64,000 bases of DNA from Dehalococcoidia bacterium (GCA_022820645.1 JAJEFD010000009.1:62001-126000); one strand, 5' to 3'; shown: positions 1 through 9,487, numbered from the stretch's first letter. Notes: generated from the sequence alone by a model not told the origin. Program-made: numbers and translations.

Positions 1-603
1 GTCGTCGGGCGCCTCGACGCTCTCTACCCACCGTGCGAAGTTCCAGCTTACGGGGCGCCTGGAGTTCTCTCCGACCGTTACGCCGAATACGGCCATGTCC
101 AGCCAGAACTTCACGTCCGCAGCGGTGAGCTTGACGCCGTCGTGCCAGTAGACATCGTCGCGAAGCGTGAACGTCCAGGACGTCCTGTCGTCGTTAGATG
201 ACCACTCGGTGGCCACGCCGGGGCAAACCGCCGTACCGTCGTCCGGGCATTGGCGGATCATGTTCCCCATCCCGAAGATCGACCCCGCCGGCATCAGCAC
301 GCTGATACTGCCGGACCGCATCGGGTCCCATCCGAGGGGCGGGTCGGCGCGAGTGGAGAAGTTGGCGATGCCTCCGTATCGGGACTTCTCCTCCATCATC
401 ATGGCCGTTGGGGTAGGGGCGGGAGCAGCCCCGTCGCCGCCGTCCGACGGCGCGGCGGTCGGCGCCGGAGCCTGCGTGTCCGGCGCTCTGGTGGGGGTGG
501 GGTCAGGCTCGTCGTCCTACGCGCAAGCGGCCAGCACCATGGTCAGGGCGAGGATGCTTATGGATAGCATCAGTGCTTTGAGTGCACGCTTTATGATCAT
601 CAT
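1..603 (-). CDS. Solute-binding lipoprotein (ABC family 5), partial, interrupted by an amber codon
   Basis: The frame starts at 603 with AGGGAGG upstream and encodes a lipoprotein signal with lipobox LAAC (Cys27). Codon 29 (519-517) is TAG. Beyond it the same frame stays open to the window edge and encodes a Pro/Thr-rich linker followed by a family-5 binding-protein N-terminus: RYGG, then LATEW-like VATEWSSNDD, WTFTLRDDVYWHDG and LTAADVKFWLD. Family 5 proteins bind peptides, nickel or other solutes for ABC import. The gene follows a collagen-like lipoprotein with a 31-base gap. Either the gene is inactivated, the base is a sequencing error, or translation restarts downstream without the signal peptide. 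The C-terminus is outside the window. Confidence 0.75.
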
Positions 604-634
604 CGGAATCCTCCCTGGTCCACTTGCCGTTCCC

Positions 635-1147
635 TTACTCGGCCGGCGCTGGCGCCACGAAGGTGATGGGCGCGGTGGCGAGGGAGCCCATGCTGCCTTC
701 GGCCCTTACGGTATAGGTGCCGGGTGACGAGCGGATGCGGTCCATCCTGAACCGTCCGCGTTGCGTTGATTCGAACGTTCCGTACGGGGATGCGTCGACA
801 CCTCCGACGGTGCCTGGGCCGTAGACGTCGGTGTGGAAGATGATGAGGACGGACTCGCCGGGCTGGAATCCCCATCCGGTGACGGTGAAGGTGCGCTCGG
901 AGCCGAGGGTGTAGACGGCCTTGTCGAGCGAGATGCCTGCGGCGGATACGGGCGCGGGGTCGCCGGGAGGGCCCTGAGCGCCATCAACGCCTGGAGGTCC
1001 GGCGGGGCCGGTCGGTCCGGCGGCTCCCTGTGGTCCCTGTTGTCCCGCGGGGCCGGCGGGGCCAGTCTGTCCCGCTTCGCCCTGGCATGCCATAGCAACC
1101 AGTGCGAGCGCGAGCATCAGAACGCAGATGGCTGGAGTGGTTCGCAT
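635..1147 (-). CDS. Collagen-like repeat lipoprotein
   Basis: 170 residues. A hydrophobic signal ends at a lipobox-like VAMAC (Cys21). Residues 23-64 are 14 uninterrupted Gly-X-Y triplets, rich in GPA and GPP, as in bacterial collagen-like proteins. The rest (about 70-165) looks like a beta-sandwich domain, with phrases such as FTVTGWGFQPGESVLIIF that resemble Ig/TIG-type folds. The protein is probably anchored outside the membrane, with the collagen stalk presenting the domain. It lies downstream of the beta-propeller gene and just before the family-5 binding protein. Specific function unknown. Confidence 0.75.
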   Translation of the reverse strand: MRTTPAICVLMLALALVAMACQGEAGQTGPAGPAGQQGPQGAAGPTGPAGPPGVDGAQGPPGDPAPVSAAGISLDKAVYTLGSERTFTVTGWGFQPGESVLIIFHTDVYGPGTVGGVDASPYGTFESTQRGRFRMDRIRSSPGTYTVRAEGSMGSLATAPITFVAPAPAE

Positions 1148-1329
1148 CGGAGTTCCTCCCTCTCACGTGCCATTCCGAAGAGCAGACTCAGGCATCCAAC
1201 AGCCAGCGCATTCTAGGAATGGGTGTGTGACCTGTCAACAAAATCCGAAAGGCAAAAGGCTTGTATGTGACTGATTTCACAAGATTGTCAGGGCGCGATA
1301 GGCAAGTGGCAAAACAATTCTGCTGAAAT

Positions 1330-2718
1330 TCAACGGATTTCGACCAACATGCCACTCGCTCCGGTCGCGTAGAGTGCGTCAGCGCCGGCCGCGATGCCGA
1401 GGACCGCGCCATCTCCCGGCTGGATGCGCCATCGCATCTCCCCTGTCGCAGAGTCAACTGAGGCCAGCATGCCTGTTCGGGTTCCGACAACGACTTCGTT
1501 CCCGATAACCGTGGGGGAGGTTGCTGCAGGCGCATCGAGGTGAGCTTGCCATAAGGGAACGCCCGTCTCCTTGTCGTAAGCGAACACCGTCCCGCCTGCC
1601 GTTGTTGCATACACTTTCTCTGCATCGACTGCGGGAGTCTCGGTGAAGCTCTCCCCTCTTTCCTGACGCACCCAGACCACGCCTTTCTGAGGTGGCAACT
1701 CATTGGCCATCCCCCATCTGAACATCCACTGGCGAACGTTTCGAGTCGACTTCTCGAACGGCCACTCCCGGTTGTCCCAACGCACACGCCGGATGGTCCC
1801 ACTGATGTCTGCGGCATATACCGAATCTCCAGCGATCGCCACGGAACCGTCGGCGAGCGATGTCTCGTAGTCGAACCACCGTTTCGCGGTGTGCCTGTCG
1901 ATGAAATGGATGAGGTTGTCCTGGGAGACGACAACGACGAGTTGTTCATTCACCGCAGGGCCGGACGTGATGCGTCCTTTCGTGGCGAAGCTCCACCGCT
2001 CTTCGCCGGTGAGCGCATCGAGCGCATAGAGACGGCGGTCGCTGGAGCCCGCATACAGCACTCCGTTGGCGACAGCCGGAGAGGAGCGCACCGGGGCATC
2101 GGCCTGGAACGTCCAGACTACGCTGCCGTCATCACGGCCGAGAGCCGTGACCCGTCCGTCCAGCATGCCGAAGTAGACGAGGTGTCCGGCGATGGATGGC
2201 GTCGAGCTGATGGGCGCTTCAAGGCATCTATCCCACAGGGGAGCGCCGTCCGGGGCGGAGAACGCGTGCATGCATCCGTCGACGTCGCCTGCGTACACGA
2301 CGTCTTCCAGTACGACAGGGCCGCCTCCCGGAGAGGCGCCGAGGTCTGCCTTCCAGGCCACATCGCCGGCCAGCGACATGGCCGCCTCCGGTATCGTATT
2401 CGCCCGGAGCGGGCTCCCGCCTTCGGTGGGCCAACCGCCGATCCGGGGCTCGGACGTCAGATCTGACGCGGGATCCGGCAGGAAGCGGGCGAGACCGATA
2501 TTCTCGACGGCAATCCACGATACGACGAGCAGTACGATGACCGCTGCTGCAGCCCGGATGAGCGTCCGCCGGAGCCTCGCGCGGGCGCGCCATCGAGCGA
2601 CGAGCGAAGAGTCGGAAGCGGGCAGAAGCTGCGTGCGGCACCCGGCACAGAACCGCGAACCCATCTCATTGGTATGCCCGCAGACGTGGCACACCGATGA
2701 GGCGCCGGTCTCACTCAA
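1330..2718 (-). CDS. Membrane-anchored PQQ-like beta-propeller protein with N-terminal zinc ribbon
   Basis: 462 residues. A zinc ribbon opens the protein (Cys10-x2-Cys13, Cys24-x2-Cys27), then a basic stretch and one transmembrane helix (about 52-74), then a beta-propeller built of PQQ/BamB-like blades. Blade motifs repeat: VVYAGDVDG, LVYFGMLDGRVTAL, VLYAGSSDRRLYALDALTGEERW, KVYATTAGGTVFAYDKETG, EVVVGTRTGMLASVDSATGEMRW. The topology puts the ribbon in the cytoplasm and the propeller outside. It starts 17 bases after a Rieske oxygenase gene ends, so the two are probably cotranscribed. The PQQ ligands of true quinoprotein dehydrogenases are not evident, so a scaffold or sensor role is more likely than catalysis. 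Confidence 0.8.
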   Translation of the reverse strand: MSETGASSVCHVCGHTNEMGSRFCAGCRTQLLPASDSSLVARWRARARLRRTLIRAAAAVIVLLVVSWIAVENIGLARFLPDPASDLTSEPRIGGWPTEGGSPLRANTIPEAAMSLAGDVAWKADLGASPGGGPVVLEDVVYAGDVDGCMHAFSAPDGAPLWDRCLEAPISSTPSIAGHLVYFGMLDGRVTALGRDDGSVVWTFQADAPVRSSPAVANGVLYAGSSDRRLYALDALTGEERWSFATKGRITSGPAVNEQLVVVVSQDNLIHFIDRHTAKRWFDYETSLADGSVAIAGDSVYAADISGTIRRVRWDNREWPFEKSTRNVRQWMFRWGMANELPPQKGVVWVRQERGESFTETPAVDAEKVYATTAGGTVFAYDKETGVPLWQAHLDAPAATSPTVIGNEVVVGTRTGMLASVDSATGEMRWRIQPGDGAVLGIAAGADALYATGASGMLVEIR

Positions 2719-2735
2719 CGTGCACCCTCAGGCAC

Positions 2736-4061
2736 TCAGGCTCCCGCGTGGTTGACCGGTTGCAGAGCGATCCGGTGCTCTCTGGTCGCTTCGATCCAGT
2801 CTTCTTCCTTCTGCAGGACGGTAGCCGCAGACCGGACCGCAAACAGCGTGGGGTCGTCCACGCTCGGTGGCAGCTCGCCGGTGTCGCGGAAGGCCTTGGC
2901 TGCGTTCAGCAAGCGGTAGCGGGTATGGATGATGCCGGAGTCCGTTGAGACGAGGTGCTCTTTCGTCCTGTCATAGATGGGGCCCATCGTCTCCTGCATG
3001 CCGGAGTCCTGTGCCCATGTGCCGGGAATGCCGCACCAGCGCTCGGTCTGCTGAGCGTGGTAGTCGTTCCAGTAGTCGTTCATGATGTTCTGGCGCGGAC
3101 GCCACTGGCTCCCGGGGAGCGTCGGGTCGGGAGGCATGAAGCCCACGGTGCCGATGTTGTAGACGCCGGGGCGCTTCTCCATGTTGTCGAGCTCCTCCTC
3201 GGTCAGCGGGCGGTTGGGATGGTACGTTGCCCCGAAGACCATGGTGTTCTCGTCGTCGATGGGGATCCAGGCGCGGAAGGCGCGCAGCGGGTCTTTCCCG
3301 TACGGGCCGGTCATGGTGTAGAAGGGCAGCACGAACTGGCTCATCCGCCAGTAGTAGGTGTCTTCGTCCACATTGCGGTGACACCCGATCAGCACGCCGT
3401 AGTCGGTGTCGATCGCCTCGAACACCGGGCAGCGGTCGATCTCCTTGTAGTAGGGCCCCATGGTCTTTTCGTTCGGCTGGGCCATCTGGAACGGGAACTT
3501 CGTGTGGAGATAGGAGTTATGGGAGTTGTCGATGTCGCCCTCCAACGCCTGCACGAAGTTGTTGATCTGCAGCCGCTTGGCTATGTGGCGGTGCTCTGCC
3601 GGCACCATGTTCCATTCGAGGTCCGGCAGGGGAGGAGCGGGTTCTCGTGGGCCCATGTACGTCCATATGACCCCGTTCCGCTCCTGGCAGGGGTACGCCT
3701 TTATGCTGACCTTGTTCTTGAAGGTCTCGCCCTCAGGAGCGTTGGGCATGTCGATGCACGCCCCGGTGGTGTCGAACTTCCATCCGTGGTAGACGCACCG
3801 GAGTCCGTACTCCTCGTTGCGCCCGAAGAACATGCCCGCGCCGCGGTGGGGACAGCGGTCGTCGACCATGCCGATGTTTCCGGCGGTGTCCCGGTAGGCG
3901 ACGAGATCCTCGCCAAGCAACCGCACGCGGAGCGGCTGGCCGTCGCGTTCGGGTAGCTCCGACGACATCAGCGCAGGGATCCAGTAGTGCCGGATCAGGT
4001 CTCCCGTGGGAGTCCCCGCTCCGACGCGGCACATCAGTTCGTTATCTTCCCTCGTCAGCAT
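2736..4061 (-). CDS. Rieske non-haem iron oxygenase, phthalate 4,5-dioxygenase-like alpha subunit
   Basis: 441 residues, starting MLTREDNEL behind CAGGAGGT. The [2Fe-2S] site is Cys70-x-His72 and Cys89-x2-His92 (in CVYHGWKFD). The mononuclear iron motif is Asp178-x2-His181-x4-His186 (DNSHNSYLH). Pht3 of phthalate degradation has the same order and spacing. Such proteins insert O2 into an aromatic ring or demethylate, using electrons from a reductase that is not encoded here. The gene follows a Gfo/Idh/MocA dehydrogenase (133-base gap), the pairing expected for a dioxygenase and a dihydrodiol dehydrogenase. Substrate unknown. Confidence 0.93.
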   Translation of the reverse strand: MLTREDNELMCRVGAGTPTGDLIRHYWIPALMSSELPERDGQPLRVRLLGEDLVAYRDTAGNIGMVDDRCPHRGAGMFFGRNEEYGLRCVYHGWKFDTTGACIDMPNAPEGETFKNKVSIKAYPCQERNGVIWTYMGPREPAPPLPDLEWNMVPAEHRHIAKRLQINNFVQALEGDIDNSHNSYLHTKFPFQMAQPNEKTMGPYYKEIDRCPVFEAIDTDYGVLIGCHRNVDEDTYYWRMSQFVLPFYTMTGPYGKDPLRAFRAWIPIDDENTMVFGATYHPNRPLTEEELDNMEKRPGVYNIGTVGFMPPDPTLPGSQWRPRQNIMNDYWNDYHAQQTERWCGIPGTWAQDSGMQETMGPIYDRTKEHLVSTDSGIIHTRYRLLNAAKAFRDTGELPPSVDDPTLFAVRSAATVLQKEEDWIEATREHRIALQPVNHAGA

Positions 4062-4193
4062 GGCTACCTCCTGCCTTCCTGCACAAACCTCACTCTCAAC
4101 GACGAAGCATGCACATCTTATTGCAGCAAACGGGGGATTGCTATCAGGGCATGCAGCCCCGGCAACGCTGGAGCGTCGCAGGTAGTTGTGGTC

Positions 4194-5396
4194 TCAGCGC
4201 AGGTCGACGGTCGGGGTCTGGTGCTCCAGCGTGACTTCACGTCGTGTCTGCGAGGACTCCAGCATGGCGAGGCAGACCTCCATGGTCGCCTTTGCCCACC
4301 GACCGTGATGGACGAGAGGACGGCCCTCGGTAACGGCGAAGTACAGTTCGTCGATCACTGCGCCGCGACCCTGGACGCCTCGCCATGGATCGGGTTCGAT
4401 CAGTCTGAAGCCGTCGGTCGTGTATGCCCCAACGCCGTCCGGAAGCATCCGGAGGTCGGCTCCCTCGCATGTCACGAGGAATGAACCGAGTTCGCCCTGA
4501 AGCAGCGACGGCGCTCCCTGAGCGGCGCGCGCCCTCGCCACAGGTTGCTCTCCCCCGTAGCCGGTGTTGATGCGCATCGACACTTCTTCTTCAGGAGACC
4601 GGGCTGCACGCAGCGCCCTGCGCGTCTTTCCGTAGCCCGCAGGCTCTTTCGAAGCGCTTCCGCCGGCCAGTTCGGACGAGTCGAAGTGGTCATAGCCGCT
4701 GTACGAAAGTGTGGCTACTGCGCCATTCTCGAAATCGAGGAACGCCGTATAACTGCCCTCTGTGTGCCGCTCGTGGTCGAGGTCGAACGCTGCTGCACGC
4801 ACGCTGCGAGCCATGCCGCCCGCGATGAATCGCGCGGCGTCGACCTGGTGCGGCACCTGGTTGTACATGATGCCGCCGCCCAGTTCGGTGACGAGCTCCT
4901 CGGGGCGCCGGGGACGGTAGAGGAAATCGGTGTACGCGGACGCTGTGATGAAGCCCAGGCGCCCGAACTCCTCATCGACGACGAGCCTGTACATCTTCCG
5001 GACGATGGGGTTGAAACTTGCCGTATGGCCTATGACGAGCGCGACTCCGGCCTGCTCAGCCGCAACGGTCATTGCCTCGCAGTCCGCCAGTGTCAGGGCC
5101 ATCGGCTTCTCAACGATGGCGTGCTTGCCGTTCGCTGCGGCGGTCTGCAGGTGTTCCACGTGCATCGCGTGGGGCGTGGCGATGTAGACGGCGTCCACGT
5201 TCGCACTCTTGCAGAGGTCCTCGGCATCAGAGAACGTCTCGCCGCCGAAGTCTGCCTCGAACCGGTCGCGGTGCTGCTTATGGAGGTCCGCCGCCGCCGT
5301 CACCCGGATGTCGGGATGCTTCGCCAGCGCGGACAGCATCCCGCTGCCGGCGCGCCCCAACCCAATCACGCCGAACCGTAGCTCAGGTCCGTCCAT
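4194..5396 (-). CDS. Gfo/Idh/MocA family dehydrogenase
   Basis: 400 residues. N-terminal Rossmann fold with FGVIGLGRAGSGM, then ADLHKQHRDRFEADF, AVYIATPHAMH and the catalytic EKP motif in VEKPMALTLADC; the C-terminal alpha/beta dimerisation domain follows. GGAGG precedes the ATG. Family members oxidise hydroxyl groups of sugars, inositols or cyclic dihydrodiols with NAD(P). The phthalate cis-dihydrodiol dehydrogenase Pht4 belongs to this family. Its place between two Rieske oxygenase genes (21 bases after one) suggests that role, but sugar substrates cannot be excluded. Confidence 0.9.
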   Translation of the reverse strand: MDGPELRFGVIGLGRAGSGMLSALAKHPDIRVTAAADLHKQHRDRFEADFGGETFSDAEDLCKSANVDAVYIATPHAMHVEHLQTAAANGKHAIVEKPMALTLADCEAMTVAAEQAGVALVIGHTASFNPIVRKMYRLVVDEEFGRLGFITASAYTDFLYRPRRPEELVTELGGGIMYNQVPHQVDAARFIAGGMARSVRAAAFDLDHERHTEGSYTAFLDFENGAVATLSYSGYDHFDSSELAGGSASKEPAGYGKTRRALRAARSPEEEVSMRINTGYGGEQPVARARAAQGAPSLLQGELGSFLVTCEGADLRMLPDGVGAYTTDGFRLIEPDPWRGVQGRGAVIDELYFAVTEGRPLVHHGRWAKATMEVCLAMLESSQTRREVTLEHQTPTVDLR

Positions 5397-5417
5397 CGTG
5401 CCTCCGTCCCGGGGTCG

Positions 5418-6731
5418 CTACGCCGGACAGTCCGGATTGCCGGCGGCAACCTTGCGGCGTTCGGTCGTGTGATCGAACCAGGACTCCTCGGCGGGTATGA
5501 GCACCGCGTCCGACCTGATTGCGTAGACCTCGGGCTCGAGCACTTCGCGAGGAGTCTCTCCGGTCTCGGCGAATGCCCTGGCGCTCCGGATGAGACGCCT
5601 TCGCATGGAGATGATGCCGAGGTCCGACGTCCCGAGATGTTCCTGCGTGCGGTCGAAGATCTTACCCATGCTGAGCTGCGGCGCGGCGTCCTGTGCCCAG
5701 AACTCGGCGATGCCCGAGAAGGTCTCGTACTTCTGCATCTCCCTGTCCTGGTGGAAGTCGTTCTCGATGGAAAGTGCGGGGCGCCAGCGACCGAACGGAG
5801 CGCTGGAGACCGGGGCGCGGTGCTCCGGCGATATGTTCCAGACTCCGGCCCTGGTGAGCAGGTTCTCGCGCTGCTCTCCGGTGAACGGTTTGGTCGGGTG
5901 GAAGGTCACGCCGATGACGAAGACGTTCTCGTCGTCGATGGGCACCCACGCGCGCCAGTTCCGCGTCGGGTTATTCCCGTAGGGCCCGGTCATTGTGTGG
6001 AAGGGCATCAGGTGCTGGCTGATGCGCCAGTAGCGTTCGTCGTTCGGAGCCTTGCGGCCGGAGCCGATGCACACGCCGTAGTCGGTCTCGACCACCTGGA
6101 ACCGGGGGTGCGTGTCGTAGTGGCGTATGGCGTCCACACCAGCCCTCGGCGAGTTCGGATCGAGGTTGAGCCGCGAGTGCACGAAGGAGACGTGGCTCTG
6201 GTCCAGGTCTCCCTCCATGCCCTGCACCCAGTTGGAGTACTGCACCCGCTTGGATGCGACGATGTGGTCCTCCGGCAGGTCCAGCCACTCCAGGGCGGGC
6301 AGCGGCGGCGGCTCGTCTTTCGGCCCCATGTACGTCCAGATCATGCCGGCGCGTTCCACCACCGGATACGACGTTGTACGCACCTTCCACTGGAAGTTGC
6401 TGTCCGGCGGCTCGCTCGGCATGTCGACGCACCTGCCCGCCACATCAAACTTCCAGCCGTGGTAGATGCACCGGAGCCCATTCTCCTCGTTGCGCCCGAA
6501 GTAGAGCGACGCCCCGCGGTGGGGGCACTGCTCTGCGATGAGTCCCGGTCTGCCCGAGGAGTCGCGCACCGCCAGCAGGTCCTCGCCCAGCAGCCGTACC
6601 CGTTCCGGCGACCCGTTGGCCTCGATCTCCCAGGAGAAGAGGAAGGGTATCCAGTACTCCCGGAGCAGGTTCCCCATGGGAGTCCCAGCCCCGACGCGAG
6701 TCATCAGTTCGTTATCCGTGGCGCTCAGCAT
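5418..6731 (-). CDS. Rieske non-haem iron oxygenase, phthalate dioxygenase-like
   Basis: 437 residues from the ATG at 6731 (MLSATDNEL), chosen because GGAG lies six bases upstream and the start aligns with the paralogues; an ATG at 6746 lacks a ribosome site. Rieske ligands Cys69, His71, Cys88, His91; mononuclear iron motif Asp177-x2-His180-x4-His185 (DQSHVSFVH). Close paralogue of the enzyme at 2736-4061, sharing NELMxRVGAGTPxG and FGRNEExGLRC. Lies 21 bases upstream of a Gfo/Idh/MocA gene in the same direction. Confidence 0.93.
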   Translation of the reverse strand: MLSATDNELMTRVGAGTPMGNLLREYWIPFLFSWEIEANGSPERVRLLGEDLLAVRDSSGRPGLIAEQCPHRGASLYFGRNEENGLRCIYHGWKFDVAGRCVDMPSEPPDSNFQWKVRTTSYPVVERAGMIWTYMGPKDEPPPLPALEWLDLPEDHIVASKRVQYSNWVQGMEGDLDQSHVSFVHSRLNLDPNSPRAGVDAIRHYDTHPRFQVVETDYGVCIGSGRKAPNDERYWRISQHLMPFHTMTGPYGNNPTRNWRAWVPIDDENVFVIGVTFHPTKPFTGEQRENLLTRAGVWNISPEHRAPVSSAPFGRWRPALSIENDFHQDREMQKYETFSGIAEFWAQDAAPQLSMGKIFDRTQEHLGTSDLGIISMRRRLIRSARAFAETGETPREVLEPEVYAIRSDAVLIPAEESWFDHTTERRKVAAGNPDCPA

Positions 6732-6853
6732 GTCACGCTCCTTCACGAGCCAACTGCATAATCAGCCCGCATCATAGGCAGAGGCCCGTTGGCCTTCAAG
6801 CATCCTCCGCCGGAACCCTCTCTGCCGGAGAGAGCAGGCGCGTTCGCCAGCGG

Positions 6854-8095
6854 CTACACGTACGTGGCGAGCACGCGCTCGATGTCGGCGTGAGCGACGC
6901 TGGGGCCTGCTTCCTGCGGGACGTACCTCGTGGGGGCGCCGTTGACGAACCCCCTGCTCGGTTCCACTGGCAGCCTGAGCGCGTCGTCGAGGTCGCTGCG
7001 GAACACGTTCATGGGGTCGCCCCCGTCCTGCACGATCTCCATCTGCTCGTTCAGCATCTTGCGGAACATGATGATGCCCTTGTCGGACTCGCCCAGTTTC
7101 TCGAGGTCGCGGCGGGCCACCCGCCCCTGCGTCACCCACGCCATGTAGTCCTGATTGAAGGTGACGTTGGTGATGAAGCGGCCGTCCTCGCCTATCAGCG
7201 GGTTGTAGTAGTACGGCACCGGGTCCTGCCTGGGCACGACTGCTCCATCGGCGGCGCGGAAGATGTAGATCGAGACGTGCAGCGTGTTCTCGTCGTCTAC
7301 GGGGACACGGAACTGCATCGTGAGCTTCTGCGGAGAGCCGACCTGCAGGATGTTGGGGAACAGGATGGGATGTCCCACCTTCCACAGGTCGTGGTTCTCG
7401 TCGAGCCCCTTGAGGATGCGTCGCTTGATGATGCCGTGCTCGAACAGGTCGAAGCTTATCCGCTCGTGGGGTGCGGACTCGCCGCGCACGTTTACGGTCT
7501 GGCCTGCCGCGAGCTGCTGGTACCGCGTCCAGTAGGAGTGGAGCCACTCGGTGTGCACGGGGTCGAGTGAGTTCTCCTGGCACTGGAGCCAGTTGCACGG
7601 CAGTTCGGTGATGGCGATGTCGCACGCCACGTTCTCAGCGATCAGCGGTTCCCAGTGCGGCAGAAGGGGCGTCGGCTGCGGCCCCATGTAGGCAAAGATC
7701 AGACCGGAAAGCTCCCTGACTGGGTAGCCCGCGACCTTCACCTTCTCCTTGAAGCGCCCGTCCGGGTGGACGGTCTCCTCGAAGGGCTGCTCGATGCACT
7801 GGCCGGTCTCGTCCATCATCCAGCCGTGGTACATGCAGCGGAGGCCGTGCTCCTCGGGTATGCCGTAGGAGAGATCGACGCGCCGGTGGGGGCAGAAACG
7901 GTCGATGAGTCCGAGGGTGCCGGACTTGTCCTTGTAGAGGACGAGGTCCTCGCCGAGCACTCGCACCGACTTGGTGGGGCGCTCGTACAGTTCTCCAGCC
8001 GCGGCGATGGGGTGCCAGTAGCGGCGCATCAACTCGCCCATCGGCGTTCCCTGTCCTACCTGGGTCAACTTCTCATTCTGTGCAGTGCTCAGCAT
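6854..8095 (-). CDS. Rieske non-haem iron oxygenase, second subtype
   Basis: 413 residues from the ATG at 8095 (MLSTAQNEKL), eight bases after AGGAGG; ATGs at 8101 and 8113 are placed worse. Rieske ligands Cys68, His70, Cys87, His90; here the second pair reads CMYHGWMMD, not HGWKFD. The catalytic site is in a different context from the phthalate-like paralogues, NWLQCQENSLDPVHTEWLH, with Asp-x2-His-x4-His preserved. It shares this ENSxDPxH form with the enzyme at 13522-14742, so the window holds two oxygenase subtypes. Probably cotranscribed with the neighbouring oxygenase at 5418-6731. Confidence 0.92.
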   Translation of the reverse strand: MLSTAQNEKLTQVGQGTPMGELMRRYWHPIAAAGELYERPTKSVRVLGEDLVLYKDKSGTLGLIDRFCPHRRVDLSYGIPEEHGLRCMYHGWMMDETGQCIEQPFEETVHPDGRFKEKVKVAGYPVRELSGLIFAYMGPQPTPLLPHWEPLIAENVACDIAITELPCNWLQCQENSLDPVHTEWLHSYWTRYQQLAAGQTVNVRGESAPHERISFDLFEHGIIKRRILKGLDENHDLWKVGHPILFPNILQVGSPQKLTMQFRVPVDDENTLHVSIYIFRAADGAVVPRQDPVPYYYNPLIGEDGRFITNVTFNQDYMAWVTQGRVARRDLEKLGESDKGIIMFRKMLNEQMEIVQDGGDPMNVFRSDLDDALRLPVEPSRGFVNGAPTRYVPQEAGPSVAHADIERVLATYV

Positions 8096-8308
8096 CGCCA
8101 TGCCTCCTGTCATCGATACTCGTTACCGCTGTGGACTGTCCGGTACTGAGGGAGGCTGTGAGGAAGGCTTATCGGGGAGCGGAAAGGCAGCGTCATAACC
8201 CGGACAGCGACGACTGGCGTCGCACGACAACTATACCACTACGATATCCGAGTGTATCGGCCAGCCCCGTGGCGTCTCGCAAACTGAAGAGCAGCGCTGG
8301 AGCGGGCG

Positions 8309-9487
8309 CTAGTACGGGACCGGCGTCTGAAGCGACATCGTCACTTCCCGACGCTCGTTGGACGACTGGAGGATGCCGAGAATGACCTCCAGGCTCGCCA
8401 TCCCCCATCGTGCGTCGGGGAAGGTCGGACGCTCCTCCCGGATAGCATCGCGGAGCTCGGTCAGTTCGCCGCGTCCCTGTCCCCTGTTGTCGAACGTTAT
8501 CTCGCGCCTGCCGTTCTCGTCGTAGATGTACAGCCCGTCCGGAGACTGACGGATGTCGCCCCGCTCGCAACTCGCGATGGTAAGCCCGAAGAAGGGCTGG
8601 TTGCGGCGCCCCGACAACCGCTGGGCTTCCTCGCGCTTGGCGCGTTTCCCTGCGAAGGCGTACTTGGCGTCGGCCTCCACGGAGCTGTCGTAGCGCTCGA
8701 AGGGTACCGGGATATCGATGTCCCGGCGCTGACCGCCTTCGCCGATGCCCCACGTGAGTTCCGTGATGTCGAAGTAGCCGTAGCCGTTGAACATCATCGT
8801 TGCGGCAACGCCGTCCTCGAACTCCAGGAATGCGGTGTAGTCGCCCTCCGCCAGCGGGAAAGACGGGTTCCAGCGGCCCGCGACAGCACGGATGCTTTTC
8901 ACCATGCCACCGCCGATGCCGCGCACGATGTCGGTCTGGTGCGGTCCCTGTCGGTAGAGCACGCCGCCGCCCATGCTGGAGTCCACTTCCGACCCCAGGC
9001 GTGGCTGCCCGGAGATCCACGGCTTGTACTCCCAGGTGTTGAGCTGGATCAATCTGCCCAACTCGCCACTGGAGACGACCTCGCGCATCCGGCGGATGGG
9101 AGGGTCGAATATCTTGGAGTGTCCCTGGACGTACCGGACGTCGTTCCGTTCGACGGCGTCCACCATGGCCTGCGCCTGTTCGAGTGTCACGGCCATGGGT
9201 TTCTCGCAGATGACGTGCTTGCCATGCTCGGCGGCGATGATGGCGTGTTCGGCATGGAAGAGGTTGGGGGTGCACACCCAGACAGCGTCGACGTCGGGGC
9301 TCTCGCACATGGCCTCCACGCTGTCGAAGGTCTCGACGTCGTACTTCCCGCGCGCTGCGTCGAGCGGCTCCTGCCGGATGTCCGCGACCGCCGTGAGTTT
9401 CACGCCTTCGATAAAGTCGACACTTCCGAGGATAGTTCGTGCGACGCTGCCCAGGCCGGCGATGCCAACTCTCAACATAGACCTCAT
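8309..9487 (-). CDS. Gfo/Idh/MocA family dehydrogenase
   Basis: 392 residues from the ATG at 9487 (MRSMLRVGIAGLG), close behind GGGAGG; ATG 9478 is possible. NAD(P) motif VGIAGLGSVART, VWVCTPNLFHAEHA, and the catalytic EKP in CEKPMAVTLEQAQAM. First gene of the leftward group that includes three oxygenases, although 213 bases separate it from the next one. Divergent from the bicupin gene at 9659 across 171 bases, which hold the palindrome CGTATCATACG at 9573-9583. Likely oxidises a cyclic diol or sugar; specificity unknown. Confidence 0.9.
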   Translation of the reverse strand: MRSMLRVGIAGLGSVARTILGSVDFIEGVKLTAVADIRQEPLDAARGKYDVETFDSVEAMCESPDVDAVWVCTPNLFHAEHAIIAAEHGKHVICEKPMAVTLEQAQAMVDAVERNDVRYVQGHSKIFDPPIRRMREVVSSGELGRLIQLNTWEYKPWISGQPRLGSEVDSSMGGGVLYRQGPHQTDIVRGIGGGMVKSIRAVAGRWNPSFPLAEGDYTAFLEFEDGVAATMMFNGYGYFDITELTWGIGEGGQRRDIDIPVPFERYDSSVEADAKYAFAGKRAKREEAQRLSGRRNQPFFGLTIASCERGDIRQSPDGLYIYDENGRREITFDNRGQGRGELTELRDAIREERPTFPDARWGMASLEVILGILQSSNERREVTMSLQTPVPY

